Below are positions 11,784-22,734 of a stretch of 64,000 nt of DNA, in pieces. A program made the translations under genes and the position numbers. The notes under the pieces were generated by a model. That model was given only the letters and a program-made list of their open reading frames with translations. It did no database searches and was not told the origin of the DNA. This stretch comes from Aureobasidium sp. EXF-3400. Lineage: Eukaryota > Ascomycota > Dothideomycetes > Dothideales > Saccotheciaceae. Each line of letters begins with the position of its first letter. The first letter of the stretch is position 1. The stretch spans positions 1 to 64,000 of the forward strand of contig SWBL01000051.1 of the NCBI GenBank assembly GCA_024195585.1, given 5' to 3'.

Positions 11784-13001
11784 TCAAGCTGTTGCTTTGT
11801 AAGGAGGCCCTAGAGAACAGGAATGCATGAACATCGGACACCATCGTCCACCGAACTGATCAAATCTGTGCCACTCAAACAACGCCCAAGCCAAGAGTAC
11901 CAGAACCATCACCAGTACGAGCACCGTCGTCTCCAACCTTCTACCAGCCATACCACCTCTTCTCTTCTCCGGCACCACAAAGTTGGCCTCTATGACAGTC
12001 TTGACAAGATCAGGTGCCGGCTTCTCCACAAAGTCCATAACCACAACCCCAAACCTTTGAGGCTCGTCCACATCGTCTAGTCTTTGCTTGAGGAAGTTGC
12101 ATAGTCGCAGGTTTATCCCCTCCACCCATCTGAACACCGAGTATCCACCTAAAGCAATATCTTTGGGCGGGATTTGATAGTAGATGTTGAATTCAAAGGC
12201 AGAGCTGAAATTGATGTACCAATGCCAGGGCTCTGTGTCGCGAGATGCACGCATGAGCATGCTTGCTACATCGCCGCCTTTTTTGGCTACTAGTGAAGAT
12301 AGGTTTTCGGGTGTGGAGAAGGAGTAGTGGTCTTGGATTGTGAGGTGCACGCCTACGCGTGTGCGAACCGTAAAAGGTAGAGGTGGGTTATCTGGCCATC
12401 TGGTGACATCGATGCCTGTAGTAAATTGTTGGTGTTGGAACGTTGAGAAGCGGCGGAGTAGTTGGATGCGTCCACGTAGTTCGCCTAGAGTTGGTGTTGT
12501 GGTCTCTAAGCGCCAGTGTTTGGTGTGTTCGTGCATGAGATTCAGGACTAGTTGGGAGAAGGGTCGTGTCGAGGCCTCGTCTTTGCGGTCTTGCTTTAGT
12601 TGGATAATGATGGCTTCCTTGGGGTGTTTCTGCAGGAAGGTATACATCGAGGCAAGGAGGTCAGAGAGTTTGAGGCCCAAGACTGCTCTGCCGTGCACCA
12701 TCTGGACCTCGTCTTTGATGATGCCGCATCGAAGATCAAAGTATCGAATGCCGGCATCGAGTTGTTGTGCAGTGGTCAGCGTCTGGGTTGCAACAAAAGG
12801 CCAGGTGCTCATAAATGCAGCACTATCATGGGTTCCTGGAATTGAGAGGCCCGAGATTGGCATATCGTCTGGAAGGAAGCACATCCAGTCGGCCAGATGT
12901 GGAAGAGCCCCTTCTTTTCGAGTCGAAGGTGCGTGGCAAAGTTCACCCTTCTCGGCAATGCTGCCATAGTTCGTTGAATTGTCCATAGTCAAGAGCTCCA
13001 C
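11784..13001 (-). CDS. PI-PLC X-domain-like phosphodiesterase with C-terminal membrane anchor
   Basis: Single exon, 405 aa. The X-domain starts at about residue 40 with ISGLSIPGTHDSAAF, where His is the first catalytic residue. It continues with LDAGIRYFDLRCG and VQMVHGRAVLGLKLSDLL, holding the second His. These match bacterial-type phosphatidylinositol-specific phospholipase C-like proteins, with no EF-hand, Y or C2 domain. Later strands include AIIIQLKQDR and WHWYINFSSA. A strongly hydrophobic segment (TTVLVLVMVLVLLAWALF) near residues 362-379 should anchor it to a membrane, with a short Cys-containing tail. The likely reaction is cleavage of phosphoinositide or GPI-type lipids without calcium. 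The start could also be Met6 (MDNSTNYG). Confidence 0.88.
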   Translation of the reverse strand: MELLTMDNSTNYGSIAEKGELCHAPSTRKEGALPHLADWMCFLPDDMPISGLSIPGTHDSAAFMSTWPFVATQTLTTAQQLDAGIRYFDLRCGIIKDEVQMVHGRAVLGLKLSDLLASMYTFLQKHPKEAIIIQLKQDRKDEASTRPFSQLVLNLMHEHTKHWRLETTTPTLGELRGRIQLLRRFSTFQHQQFTTGIDVTRWPDNPPLPFTVRTRVGVHLTIQDHYSFSTPENLSSLVAKKGGDVASMLMRASRDTEPWHWYINFSSAFEFNIYYQIPPKDIALGGYSVFRWVEGINLRLCNFLKQRLDDVDEPQRFGVVVMDFVEKPAPDLVKTVIEANFVVPEKRRGGMAGRRLETTVLVLVMVLVLLAWALFEWHRFDQFGGRWCPMFMHSCSLGPPYKATA

Positions 13002-15046
13002 TGTTCAAATGTTGAGTGATCAGAGTACTCTTGGGGTCAAGTCGCGTTCAATTGCTGTGATGAGCGAGTGTCGTGTTCTCAGATTTGCACAAAGTGTCAA
13101 CCGCAGTCAACAACCAACAACAGCAATCCGGTCAACTGCATATACGAAGGTTCTGATGTCTTGCTCTCGGTGTATTTGGGAGATATTGTCGTTATCTCAA
13201 GCATGGTTCAGTGACACATAGCTAATGGTGTGTGTGAGATATATTGTTTCGAGTCGTGGGAGCAGTGTGAGAAGCTGGCTGATCTTAGCGATTAGGAACC
13301 CGTCCTTGTATCGATGTCACGTCTGGTGTCCTCGCTCCTGCGACTCCAAGGAACATGGCCTGAAGTGGTTGTTGCACTTGGCGAGGTGATCATGACATGT
13401 TGGCATACAGCCGATATCTCCGTGTGGCGGTGAACTTCCAAGCATTTATGAAAGACCGCCAAGGAGACTTGTGCATGCATAGGACATCTGACGGTATCCA
13501 ATATCGTGCCCTAAGTTAGTACATCGTCTTTCGACATGATGGATGTGATAATTTTGTTGAAGCCATTACAGACGACATTAATGAATGCTCGCGATAGTGT
13601 AAGACAGCTTGAATCGAATACTGGAGCAGCCCGCTGGCCTCGTCAGACGGCGTAACGAACCCGCTTACATCCGTCTGATTGCCCTGCTCACAGAGCAAGG
13701 AACTGTTGCTGGGCGTCAGAGAGAGAGGAGAGTCTTGATAGAATGTAAGTACAAAGGGACTGTTTTATAGCGCTCGTGATCGCTTTTAGGGATGCTTCTC
13801 CACCTACTTTTGAGTTTTCATCGGTGGCATGAGATGATTAACCTTCTACTGACCTCAGCTCTTTCCTTCGATGTCTTCTTCTTCGGTCTTCTCTGAAAAC
13901 GATTCACCAGTATTTGAAACGTGCAGCCGTCACCTTCAAGGCATATCTGGCACGGAGTACCACGGTTTTATCACATCAAAACCGCACCACAGTACCGATT
14001 ATCCTTGGATGATGTGTACCAGATTATGAACACGCACAGACAAGGAGGTTCTTGCGACGTAGCACTCCGAGACCTTTCACTGAGAACAGCTTGGAAGGTC
14101 AACCCTCCGCAGTATGGGTCATCAGCTGTGGAGATCCCACACATTACAAAAAGCAAAGTCAAATTGAGCATTGTAAGCGGTAACTTGGTGATACAGACAA
14201 AGAAGTACATGTTTATCACTGGTTTTTCATTTGTTTGTGTTGGGGCGCTCGAAAGGACACGCTATTTCACGAAATGCCTCGGATGAACATGAGTATTCTC
14301 CGCAAACGTAGAGACGATGGTCTTTTCTTTTTCATGCACAACGAAACCATGCCAGAGCATATCATCGAATCCGTCTTTGCTCACCCGATTGAGAGACACC
14401 CGTGACACCATGTATCTCGAGGAATGGATGAATTTTCTGTAACTCAAGAAGATGATGGACACACTGCTGCCAGCGATCATCGAGATGACCCTCCAGCTTA
14501 TGAAACGTTGCAATCCTCCAATTCAACAATGAGCAGAGAACACTTGCGTTCATCAAATCGCTGAAGAAGATTCTCCAAGGTTTTCAAGCCCTTGTGGCTG
14601 GGTAAAGCAACCACGGTGGTATCGCATTGACTCTGGCGTCGGATCAATTTCAAGGTTCAAGAGCAACTCGCCATCCAAAACGCAGTTTCTAGAGTTGAAA
14701 GTTCATCTCAGAGATAGTGTAGAGCTGCACTTGAGCCATGGATATTCACAACTGTTCTTCATCCTGAGTTTGGGTCCAAAAAGAGTTGATAAAAGCGCCA
14801 CGTGAAGATGAGTTAGTTTGAGGTCCAAGATACCCGAAGGCCTGTGACTGGACTAATGTTCGAATGTGCTCATATAAGTGATGAGCAATTTATGCTGTGA
14901 CTGTTTGAGGTGATGAAGAACATATCTTGCACCTTCTAACTCCGTTTACTGCTTCGCACACCTTTCTCTCCACGAGGTCACATACGCGCACGGAATAATC
15001 GAAACCCCAATCTACAGCCTCTTCTATTATACACACGATCGCCACA
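13002..15046. other. Gene-poor stretch, possible gene relic at 14280-14700 (minus)
   Basis: About 2 kb without a convincing intact gene. On the minus strand, fragments in different frames read as plausible protein: a 45-codon open run (NSRNCVLDGELLLNLEIDP..., about 14565-14695), then RFDERKCSLLIVELEDCN, then HPFLEIHGVTG and HGFVVHEKEKTIVSTFAE. They are separated by frameshifts and stops. This looks like a decayed gene, but the evidence is weak. The rest shows nothing recognisable. Confidence 0.25.
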
Positions 15047-15502
15047 ATGACAAGTTTCCGGTCATTGCCCCTCGAGTTGAGGAACATAATCTACGACTAC
15101 GCCTTGGAAGACGACCATGACATCTTCACTGACGGCTTACCAACACTATTCAGTGTCTGTCCACACATCACGAGAGAAATATACTCCTATCGAAGCATCG
15201 TGACAACAGTTGTCATCACCAACGAGACTCCTGAGCCATACGAAGAGTCGGCAAAGTCCATGTTGTCTCGATACGTCGACGCGATCGCGGAATTCACTCA
15301 GAAGAGCTGCATCAAAGAACTCGTGGTCAGGTTTAAGCCTATGGCACGGCCAACAACGGCGGCGCCAGATACCGATACGATAGCAGATCTTCTTCGAGTC
15401 ATGGCGACAAGATTTAATCACTATTTCGTCAAGCGGAAAGCAGATTCCTACTCGATCAGACTGAATCTAGCATGTGCATCTTATATGCTTAAGAGGATCT
15501 GA
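15047..15502 (+). CDS. Small F-box/2EXR-like hypothetical protein
   Basis: Single exon, 151 aa. The start (FRSLPLELRNIIYDYALE) is the motif seen at the head of many fungal F-box-like and 2EXR proteins (L-P-x-E-L-R-N-x-I-Y). These often expand in Pezizomycotina and are mostly uncharacterised. The remainder has a helical region (YVDAIAEFTQKSCIKELVV) and no catalytic motif. It is shorter than usual for the group (250-400 aa). Either it is truncated, or it relies on the short motif alone. Function unknown. Confidence 0.6.
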   Translation: MTSFRSLPLELRNIIYDYALEDDHDIFTDGLPTLFSVCPHITREIYSYRSIVTTVVITNETPEPYEESAKSMLSRYVDAIAEFTQKSCIKELVVRFKPMARPTTAAPDTDTIADLLRVMATRFNHYFVKRKADSYSIRLNLACASYMLKRI

Positions 15503-15800
15503 GATGGCATCGAGATCTCGTCGTGCAGACTTGTCAAGGATAGCAAGTAATTTCGGGAATGGAAGGATAAGATGATATAGAATATTGTGTGTTGGTTGAC
15601 ATATCCAGCCGACCAAACTAAGAGAAGCAAGTCTGTTTGAATGGCAACCACTTCAGCGACAACAACGTGTCCAACGACCCCAGGAGCCAACAAAACTCTG
15701 GTAACGATACAAAATCCAATCGAAGCTTGCTGTCTTTCCATAACTTCCAATGTCGAGTTGTAACAGACCGCCGTAGTGAGAATACGCCTTGGTCATTCGA

Positions 15801-17363
15801 TTACAAGCTGCTATCAGAAGTCGAAGCAGCACTGGACTCTACAACTGTATCGTTGCTAGATATGTTCGTCCAACGGCGAACTAGATCGTCAACGCTCGGT
15901 AGATCGTGGGTAAATTGTGTATCGGTCACTTTTTCATCGCACCCCGGACTTCCTGGAGAAATGCCCCGAGACTTTGCACGCAAATCGTCCCGAAGCATGG
16001 TATCCGGGCCGTGAAGCATAGAAACGGTGCTGTTCATTTTCCAGCCGCGACTTCCTCTAGACGCCTGCCGGATTGCCTTGGCTTGTTGTTTGATCTTACG
16101 TGATGCCGCTGAGTCTATCAGACATCCTTTCAAGCAGTTTATTGTGCTCTCGCCGTGTCCCCTGACAGTATCAATGAGCTCACACATTGACACCACATCC
16201 CGGGAGCTGTACGCGCGATCTCCCTCAATCCGGAAAGAAGTCTGAGAGGTCGATTCTATGGTTGTGCGAAGCGTTGAGAGCTGTTCCAGGCACCGTTTGT
16301 AGTCGTTATAGAGCATTTGCATCAGATCCTCAGGCTCCGGATCTCTAGTCCAAATGAGGGCACTAGCGCGTTGAAGCATAGAGCTCAGAAGTTCGGTAAC
16401 ATAGTCAAGAGTTTGATGCCAAGAAGCCGGTGGTGAATCTGAGTGTTTGTCTGTCTCCTCCGAGGCCGATATTTTGCTCTCGCAGAGTCCGACAGGTGAA
16501 TCGCGAGATGATATCACAGGTGCTTGGTGACGTGGTCGACAACCATCTTGTGAGATTGTGTCGTGACTAGGGAGTGCATTCGAATTAGCTCCTTCTTCGA
16601 TAGGATGCACAGGTTGAAAGACTCCGCTTGAAGTCGCTCCTGAAGTTCGATTCTGGATGATGACCATATTCACTTCTGAAATGAGCCAATCAGTATTCCC
16701 GAAGCTGATGAACTCGACGAGGTCAGATTAGGACCCACCTTGTGGTTCAAGCAGCGCGAGCAACTCGTCGTGTTGAAGTCTCAAAGTCGCTAGTCGAGCT
16801 TCGGTGGTCGCCTCTTCCTACTGAAGCCTTCGGACTTCCAGGCGTTGTTGTGCGATAAGCTCAGGCTGTGCTGCACTAGACGGTGTCAGCAAGATTGGCA
16901 TGTTAACTAGAAGATGGCCTGTGAACCTTGAACATATCGCTGCATACATCATTACGCTCATAAGAAGCTGCAGCGTGAGTTTGATCTTCTCAAGATTATT
17001 ACGGAACAGATCCACCTTCGACTCAAGGGTAGGCCACCTCATCATATCCCTTTTTCTGGTTCTCAGCTTGAGATCAGGCAGCATTTCTTTGATCGCGTCG
17101 AAAAGATCTTGACACTGGTTGATTACGTCTTTCGCGACTTTTTCGGCATCGTCGGTCATGGATACCCGGCTGGAAGAGTTCTGCAACGTAGCGTCCAGAG
17201 TTTTGAGGACTTGGACTGCAAGTTCGATGTCAATAGAGATGGCGAGAATGCGTCCTTTCGCATCCAGAGCAGAGTCAGCATACTTCTTGAGACTCTGAGC
17301 AAGTTGTATCCCAAGACTCGTAAGACCTGCGACCGAAACCGCAATCGTGAACGGGTCGCCCAT
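15801..17363 (-). pseudogene. STAND-type N-terminal domain protein, interrupted by in-frame stop
   Basis: The first exon (from ATG 17363, MGDPFTIAVSVAGLTSLGIQ) is the classic start of the fungal STAND N-terminal / Helo-like domain. It is alpha-helical and continues through LQLLMSVMMYAAICS. A likely intron (GTTCAC to CTAG, about 54 nt) leads into SAAQPELIAQQRLEVRRLQ. There a TAG stop at about 16818-16820 is followed without shift by EEATTEARLATLRLQ and ELLALLEPQ, the expected continuation. A second intron (about 16678-16738) joins to EVNMVIIQNRTSG and an approximately 290-aa C-terminal region ending at 15801. Without the stop the product would be about 480 aa. It may be a recent pseudogene, or a short approximately 165-aa protein. 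No NACHT or NB-ARC domain follows. Confidence 0.6.
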
Positions 17364-17763
17364 AGTCAGATATATTCGAGACTTTTGTAGAAAACGGCGT
17401 GTCCAGAATACAGAATTGGTTGCCGTTTATATGAGCTGGGATGTTGGGGCTATGCGATGGGGCTGTGAACCGCTGCATACGCGTGAGGGGTTAGCATGCA
17501 AGCCACAGGTTTCAACACACCTACGATAATAGGCCACAAACCAGAGCGATGTAGTTAGAACATGTAGCGTACCTTTGGTAATGGCAAGCAACCCGGAAGA
17601 TGGAAGAATAAGATGATGTAAAATATAGTGTTATTGCTATAGGGGTAAAGTGGAAGAGTTGTGGTGGGGCATCAAGTTGTAAAGGTCAATCTCAAACGCC
17701 GATGGTATGCAAGAGAGACTTGGGGAAAAAGGGGAAAAAAGAGAACAGAAAAAGAAGAGCACT
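17364..17763. other. Intergenic region
   Basis: Region 5' of the STAND-like gene and 3' of the mS38 gene. At 17594-17640 it holds an AT-rich stretch similar to one at 15550-15595 on the other side of the STAND-like gene. No gene seen. Confidence 0.4.
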
Positions 17764-18908
17764 CTAGTTTCTATCCAACCTGCGTCTCAAGTTTCTCGTG
17801 CGCTTCATCAACTTCTTGTACTTGTGCTTCTTCATTTTCAACTTGCGTTGTCTCTTGACAGAGATGGCGTGCATCTCCCCCTTACTGTTCTCGCCTTCCA
17901 GGATGGAGATGTCGCTTCTGTGTTGTTCGAGCTCTTTCTCCATAAAATTCAGCTCGCGGTTTCGCAAGCGATCCTTGAATGGTGTGGTCGAAGTGGCTGA
18001 TGGAGCCTCCTTGATGGCAGCAGGCTCTGGAGGGGTGGCCGAAGCAGTGTAGAAGGTGACACCGTCCGAACGCTTGTTCTCTGTAACGGTGATGGTGGTC
18101 TTGAAGTGTTTCTGGCTGACCGTGGGAGCAGGAGCAGCACGGGCTTTGCGCTGTTGTTGCTCAATGTTGACAGGAGAGGGTGGTGGAGGGGCGGTGAAAG
18201 GCTTCAACTGTGCAACCAGATCCTCGAGCGATCTTGAGCGAGGTACGCCATCGAGATGCTTGATGTCTGAGTTGGATGACGACTCTTGGATGATCTCCCA
18301 GTTCAGGTCCGAGTCTCTTTGTTGGCTCTCGATGTTGTTGATTGCGTTAGAGAGGGTGAAAATGACGTCTCCGTTTGTCTTCTGTTGCTTCGACTTGGGC
18401 TCAAAGATGGTGTTGAAGGCTGTCATGTCGGCAGCGGGCGGAATGGCAGAGCCCAGGCTGAGTGGGCGGTGGAGACTGAAGAATGACGACAGGGTGATGT
18501 CTGCAAGTGAAGGTTAGAAGGTGGTTCTCGTCTTTCTGCAGTTCGGTACACACCCTGAGGGAGGATGTGCTCAGTCGAAGGCACACTGGGCAGGTTGGCG
18601 AAAGTCTCATCTTTTGCGGCCTTGGGGTTGCGACTGGCGGAGTTTGACTTGTGGCTGGTTGAAGAACGCGACTTTGCCGGGCGCGAGGAGGGTAGGTCTG
18701 GCTTGGTTGCGGCAGCAGGCTGACGGGAGCGGTTCGAGTCACCGTTGGGCGGGCATGAAGCCTTGCTTGACGAGAGTCGGCGTTGGCGCGAAAGAAGAGT
18801 CGGGCAGGCGGCTGACGAGACGCGGTTGGCGACTGCGCAAGTCGATGTAGAAATGCTGGCTGACTGGGAGCCGACACGGGCGGCGCGACCCAGCTGCGAC
18901 GAGAACAT
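17764..18908 (-). CDS. Mitochondrial small-subunit ribosomal protein mS38 / COX24-like
   Basis: Two exons, 18554-18908 and 17764-18500 (53-nt intron), about 363 aa. Splicing gives HILPQDITLSSFF. The diagnostic part is the C-terminus: VKRQRKLKMKKHKYKKLMKR followed by TRNLRRRLDRN, the short basic DUF1713 module of mS38 (human AURKAIP1, yeast Cox24/Qri5). In yeast it is needed for COX1 mRNA processing and translation and sits in the mitoribosome small subunit. The N-terminus (MFSSQLGRAARVGSQSAS) is Arg/Ser-rich with no acidic residues, fitting a mitochondrial targeting sequence. The long middle is low-complexity Ser/Pro/Ala-rich, as usual for filamentous-fungal versions. Confidence 0.88.
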
Positions 18909-19167
18909 GGTGGCAGTTGTGTGAATAGCCGGTATACAGCAGCACCGAGCTCGAGAGTGATAAGACCCTGCGACTTGTCACAGCTGCAAACAAAGCAAAC
19001 ACTGCCAATTCCGTCCATGTCTTGACCGCTCCTCCCCCGTCTCCGCACCTTATGATCATGGAAACCTGACGTGCCTGCCTGTATCAGCCGCGCCTCACAT
19101 TCGATTCAGGCCTTATCTGAACGCATCATATCGTAACATTGCATTAATCATCAGAATAGTCATATGC

Positions 19168-20814
19168 CTAAACAGCCTTTTCCGTGTGCGACGCTACCGC
19201 TTTCTCGTCTCTAACATCAAACGAATCGTCGAAGCTTTCCATCGACACCTTTGCTGATCCACACTTGTACCAGGGTCTTTGGAACAGCTCATTCATGCGT
19301 TCCATCGGAATACCCTTGGTCTCGGGAGCCCACAAGCCAAGAATAACAAGTCCACTAGCGCAGATGCAAGCCCAGAACGTGTATGCCCCCCACTTGTCAA
19401 GCGCTGTCAACATGAGTGGTGTGACGCGAACCACTGCGAATTGGAACAACCAATGTGCCGCCATCACTACCGCATAGCACAGCGCCCGAACTCTTGTGGG
19501 GAACAGCTCAGTGCCATAAATGTACGGAACCGTGCAGAGTCCGATCGACCACCCGATGGCATAGATGAACACACTTGCTACCGCTGCGTTGGAGGCTGAC
19601 TGGTTGGTGTCTGAGATGGCTCCAAAGTAGATGGCCATGTAGATGTGCGTAGCACATTGCAGAGACAATCCTGTCATGAAGCATCGTCTACGACCAAGCA
19701 GATCGATCAGACCCCACGCAAAGATCATGGTGAACAACAGCTTGACGAGACCATAAGCTCCCGACGTGATCAGCGAAGTGTTTGATCCCGAGATTCCTGC
19801 GTATTGGAAGATGTCCGAGATATAGTAGGTGATGCCGTTACCACCAGTCCATTGAGCGATGGTCTGCATGGCCAAGGCAAGCAGAAAGCGGCTGCGGAGT
19901 GTTGGACTGCTGAGAACTTCGGTAGCAGTAGACTTCAAAGAAGCGTTCTTCAACTCTGCAATTGTGGCACTGTCCATCTCGATACTAGCGTGCTCTGCCA
20001 GTAGCTCCGGACTGTTGACATCCATGCCTCTTAAACGTGCAAGAGCTGCTACAGATTCTTCGTGTCTTCCTTTCGAAGCAAGCCAACGTGGGCTGTCTGG
20101 CATGAAGAACGAGCCAATGAAGGCAAGACCGACGGGAATCAGAGGAATTGACTGAACGAGGCGGTACTGCATTCTGGTAGCGGCCAGATGAAGGTTGGCG
20201 CCGTAGTTGACGAAGAAGCCTATCAATTGAAGTCAGTCATGCACTCTTGGAAGAGCTCTGACAACATACCTAGGGAGAGGAACGACAATAACATAACCAT
20301 GTAGATACTGACGGTCATGCCTCGCGTCTTTGCAGGTGCGATCTCAGACAAGAAGAGTGGTGAGACAACAGTCAAAGCACCGGCTCCCAATCCACTGAAT
20401 ATCCTGGAGAATAAAAGGAAGCCAAAGATACCAGATGAGAACACTTGCATTAACAAGCCGACTGCCCATACTAGGATGGAACACCGGAAGGACCACAGTC
20501 TTCCAAGCTTATCATTGCCGAAGAAGGCAATCAAGGCTCCGAAAGCAGCACCAAGCACTCCGAACGATGTGATGTTCGCAGTTCGATTGGCAAGGCCGGT
20601 AGGATCATGCTTCCAATGTGCCTTGATGAGATTGTAGTCCTGCTTGAAGGAAGGCAGGGTAACGCTAGCGCTGAAGCCTCCCTCATCGTAACCTTCGAAT
20701 TGTGTCAATCAGAGTGGTATCAGATGTTCTGACTGTTTGCTTACCTTTGGGTATACCGCCAGCAGCCAACACTAGAATAGCGAAGATGTAGAATGGCTGT
20801 ATCTTCGAAGCCAT
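19168..20814 (-). CDS. MFS sugar/quinate-type transporter
   Basis: Three exons, 20745-20814, 20270-20692 and 19168-20219, 514 aa with 12 predicted membrane helices. The joined start is MASKIQPFYIFAILVLAAGG, then PKGYDEGGFSASVTLPSF. Family signatures of the sugar-porter branch are present: LGRLWSFRCSILVWAVG (loop 2-3), MPDSPRWLASKGR (PESPRWL-like), DLLGRRRCFMTG (second GRR motif) and APETKGIPMERMNELF (PETKG). It should move a hexose, quinate or a related compound by proton symport across the plasma membrane. It is divergent from an amidohydrolase over a 447-nt shared upstream region with GGGG-rich CreA-like motifs, suggesting carbon-catabolite control. Confidence 0.92.
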
Positions 20815-21261
20815 GACTTAGTTCTCTCAGCCGTGCTTTACTGGTCCACGCCCGAGGTCTGGGGGACTATGGGGGAAGTCTTATATAACCGGTGAGGTCG
20901 ATGCGTGCCTCCATGGGGTGTACTGACTCCGCCAAACCCAATCGTGTGGTCTCTGGGGTCGTGGTGCCGTGGAGTCTTTTGGTGGCGTGCAAAGCACGAC
21001 CCACTCTCGGTCAACTTCCGTGAGTGAATCCTCCTCGGACGTTCACCGAAGCTCAACCTCCCCTCGTTCTTCCAAGACGAAGCATACCTCATGCTGGCAT
21101 GCCTTGACTTGTGTCTCGCGCCAGTACTGTCCGCTTGACATGAGGTCTCCACATAGCTGCTCCAGCTGTTCTTGTACCTTACTCGTAAGAAATGAGTGCC
21201 GTTGTTTCCGAAGGATGAGTATTAGTTCTGCACATTGTCCCCCACTTAGTCCGCCATTATC
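20815..21261. promoter_or_regulatory. Divergent promoter of transporter and amidohydrolase; CreA-like sites and TATA
   Basis: CTGGGG (CreA consensus SYGGRG) occurs at 20859-20864 and 20953-20958, with a further GGGGG run at 20871. A TTATATAA palindrome at 20880-20887 is about 70 nt upstream of the transporter ATG on the minus strand and is a good TATA box. The motifs are seen directly; regulation by CreA is inference. Confidence 0.45.
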
Positions 21262-22323
21262 ATGAACTCGTTCGTTTTGACGGACTCCCCTCATTCTAGC
21301 AATATGTTCATGCCTCTTGTCCGCTTTGCTCAGGCTTATCTAGCACCACAACGAAAAGTCGCTCCCGCCATTCAAATCGATGTTGAACCTGCCAAAGCAC
21401 TCGCGCGAGGTCATTCGAGGCCGACGCTCAGCATCGCGCAGCGTATGCCAGCCGATTCATGGGACTCGCACATGCATGTTACAGATCCGAACTATCCATT
21501 AGCAATAGGAGCAGCGTACGTTCCCAGTCTGCACACCCTGACCGATGTTCGAAACTTCGAAGGGACAATTGGCATTCAAAATACAGTCTTCGTCCAACCC
21601 TCCATCTATGGCAATGATAACTCATGTTTACTCGACGCTCTACGAGTAGCTGGTCCCTCACACGGCCGTGGTGTGGTCGGCATGGACCCTGACATGCTGG
21701 ACATCGCTCAACTTCAGGAATGGCATAAGCTCGGCGTTCGTGGTGTCCGCCTCAACCTCAAATCAAACAATGCAACATACACGGAAGATTCTCTTACAAC
21801 AATGCTTCAGAAGTATGCAAACGCTATTCGAGGCTTTGGATGGGTGCTCGAACTCTACATTAGCATGGAAGCAATGCCCATACTGGAGAAGATTGTGCCT
21901 AGTCTCGGCGTTAGGATATCAATCGCTCACTTTGGCGCACCCACTTTGCCTACTCCAGAAACTGCGAGTTACCCCCTCAACCCATACGATATTCCAGGCT
22001 TCCCTTCACTGGTAAACTTAGCCCGAGCTGGATCGACGTGGGTCAAGTTTTCTGCACCTTATCGATTTGACAAGGACACGCAGTTTCGTGGTGTGGAAAG
22101 CATTGCTCGCGAACTGCTCAAGATTGCCGGTGATCGTTGCATCTTTGCTTCTGACTGGCCACACACCAGGTATGACGGCCTTGACATCAGACCCTTTGTT
22201 GAGGCAGTCTTGGATTGGACAGACGAGGCCAATCTGACCAAAGAGGTTTTCAGTCTGAACGCGAAAGAGCTTTGGGATATTGATCAAAGGCGTGATAGTC
22301 AAGATCCGCTAAAGTGTGATTGA
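21262..22323 (+). CDS. Amidohydrolase-2 family metal-dependent hydrolase (LigI/PDC hydrolase-like)
   Basis: Single exon, 353 aa. TIM-barrel hydrolase of the Amidohydro_2 family. Visible: SWDSHMHVTDPNYPL (HxH metal/substrate strand), TVFVQPSIYGND, KLGVRGVRLNLKS, ISIAHFGAP, STWVKFSAPYRFD and RCIFASDWPHTRY with the catalytic Asp in SDWPH. This set is typical of 2-pyrone-4,6-dicarboxylate lactonase-like enzymes, which open lactones; the real substrate is unknown. The extra 60-70 N-terminal residues before MPADSWD may be leader or a too-early start; Met at about residue 55-56 is an alternative. It is divergent from a sugar-type transporter and upstream of a citrate-type carrier, consistent with an aromatic or sugar-acid catabolic role (inference). 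Confidence 0.88.
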   Translation: MNSFVLTDSPHSSNMFMPLVRFAQAYLAPQRKVAPAIQIDVEPAKALARGHSRPTLSIAQRMPADSWDSHMHVTDPNYPLAIGAAYVPSLHTLTDVRNFEGTIGIQNTVFVQPSIYGNDNSCLLDALRVAGPSHGRGVVGMDPDMLDIAQLQEWHKLGVRGVRLNLKSNNATYTEDSLTTMLQKYANAIRGFGWVLELYISMEAMPILEKIVPSLGVRISIAHFGAPTLPTPETASYPLNPYDIPGFPSLVNLARAGSTWVKFSAPYRFDKDTQFRGVESIARELLKIAGDRCIFASDWPHTRYDGLDIRPFVEAVLDWTDEANLTKEVFSLNAKELWDIDQRRDSQDPLKCD

Positions 22324-22734
22324 AGTGAACAAGTTGCATAGATGAGGCCTATGAAAAGCATATAGAGCATATATACCTACCATACAATGATAGAATTTGT
22401 GGCTACAAGCGAACACTAACACCAATACAAGACCTTTCGTGAATCAAGCTAGCACTCTTCGGAGCACCTTGTCACCCTACTGGTACTGCCAACCATACCA
22501 GTCCTCCTAGCTCAGGAATTACTATCAACATGCTTCGGACAACTTCCGTCTTGCGCCATGAACGCCAATGTTTCAACGTAAAGTGGATACAACGTAGTCC
22601 CCCACAACCCCGTACCCGTCCCCACACTGGAGTCCGTGAAGCTGCAGATGATCATATACCGCTCGCTCGGTCAACTTCCGAAGAGTGGTTGGCGGTCAGA
22701 TGCAACCCCAACAGATAGATCAATATGAGGTGAA
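22324..22734. other. Intergenic region
   Basis: Between the amidohydrolase stop and the carrier start. It contains AT-rich sequence (ATATAGAGCATATATACC, 22359-22376) and no gene or repeat that I can support. Confidence 0.4.

Noticed and set aside
12340..12969. 209-codon plus-strand frame opposite the PI-PLC-like gene
   Set aside because: Shadow of a convincing enzyme on the minus strand; Arg/Ser/Cys-rich nonsense text.
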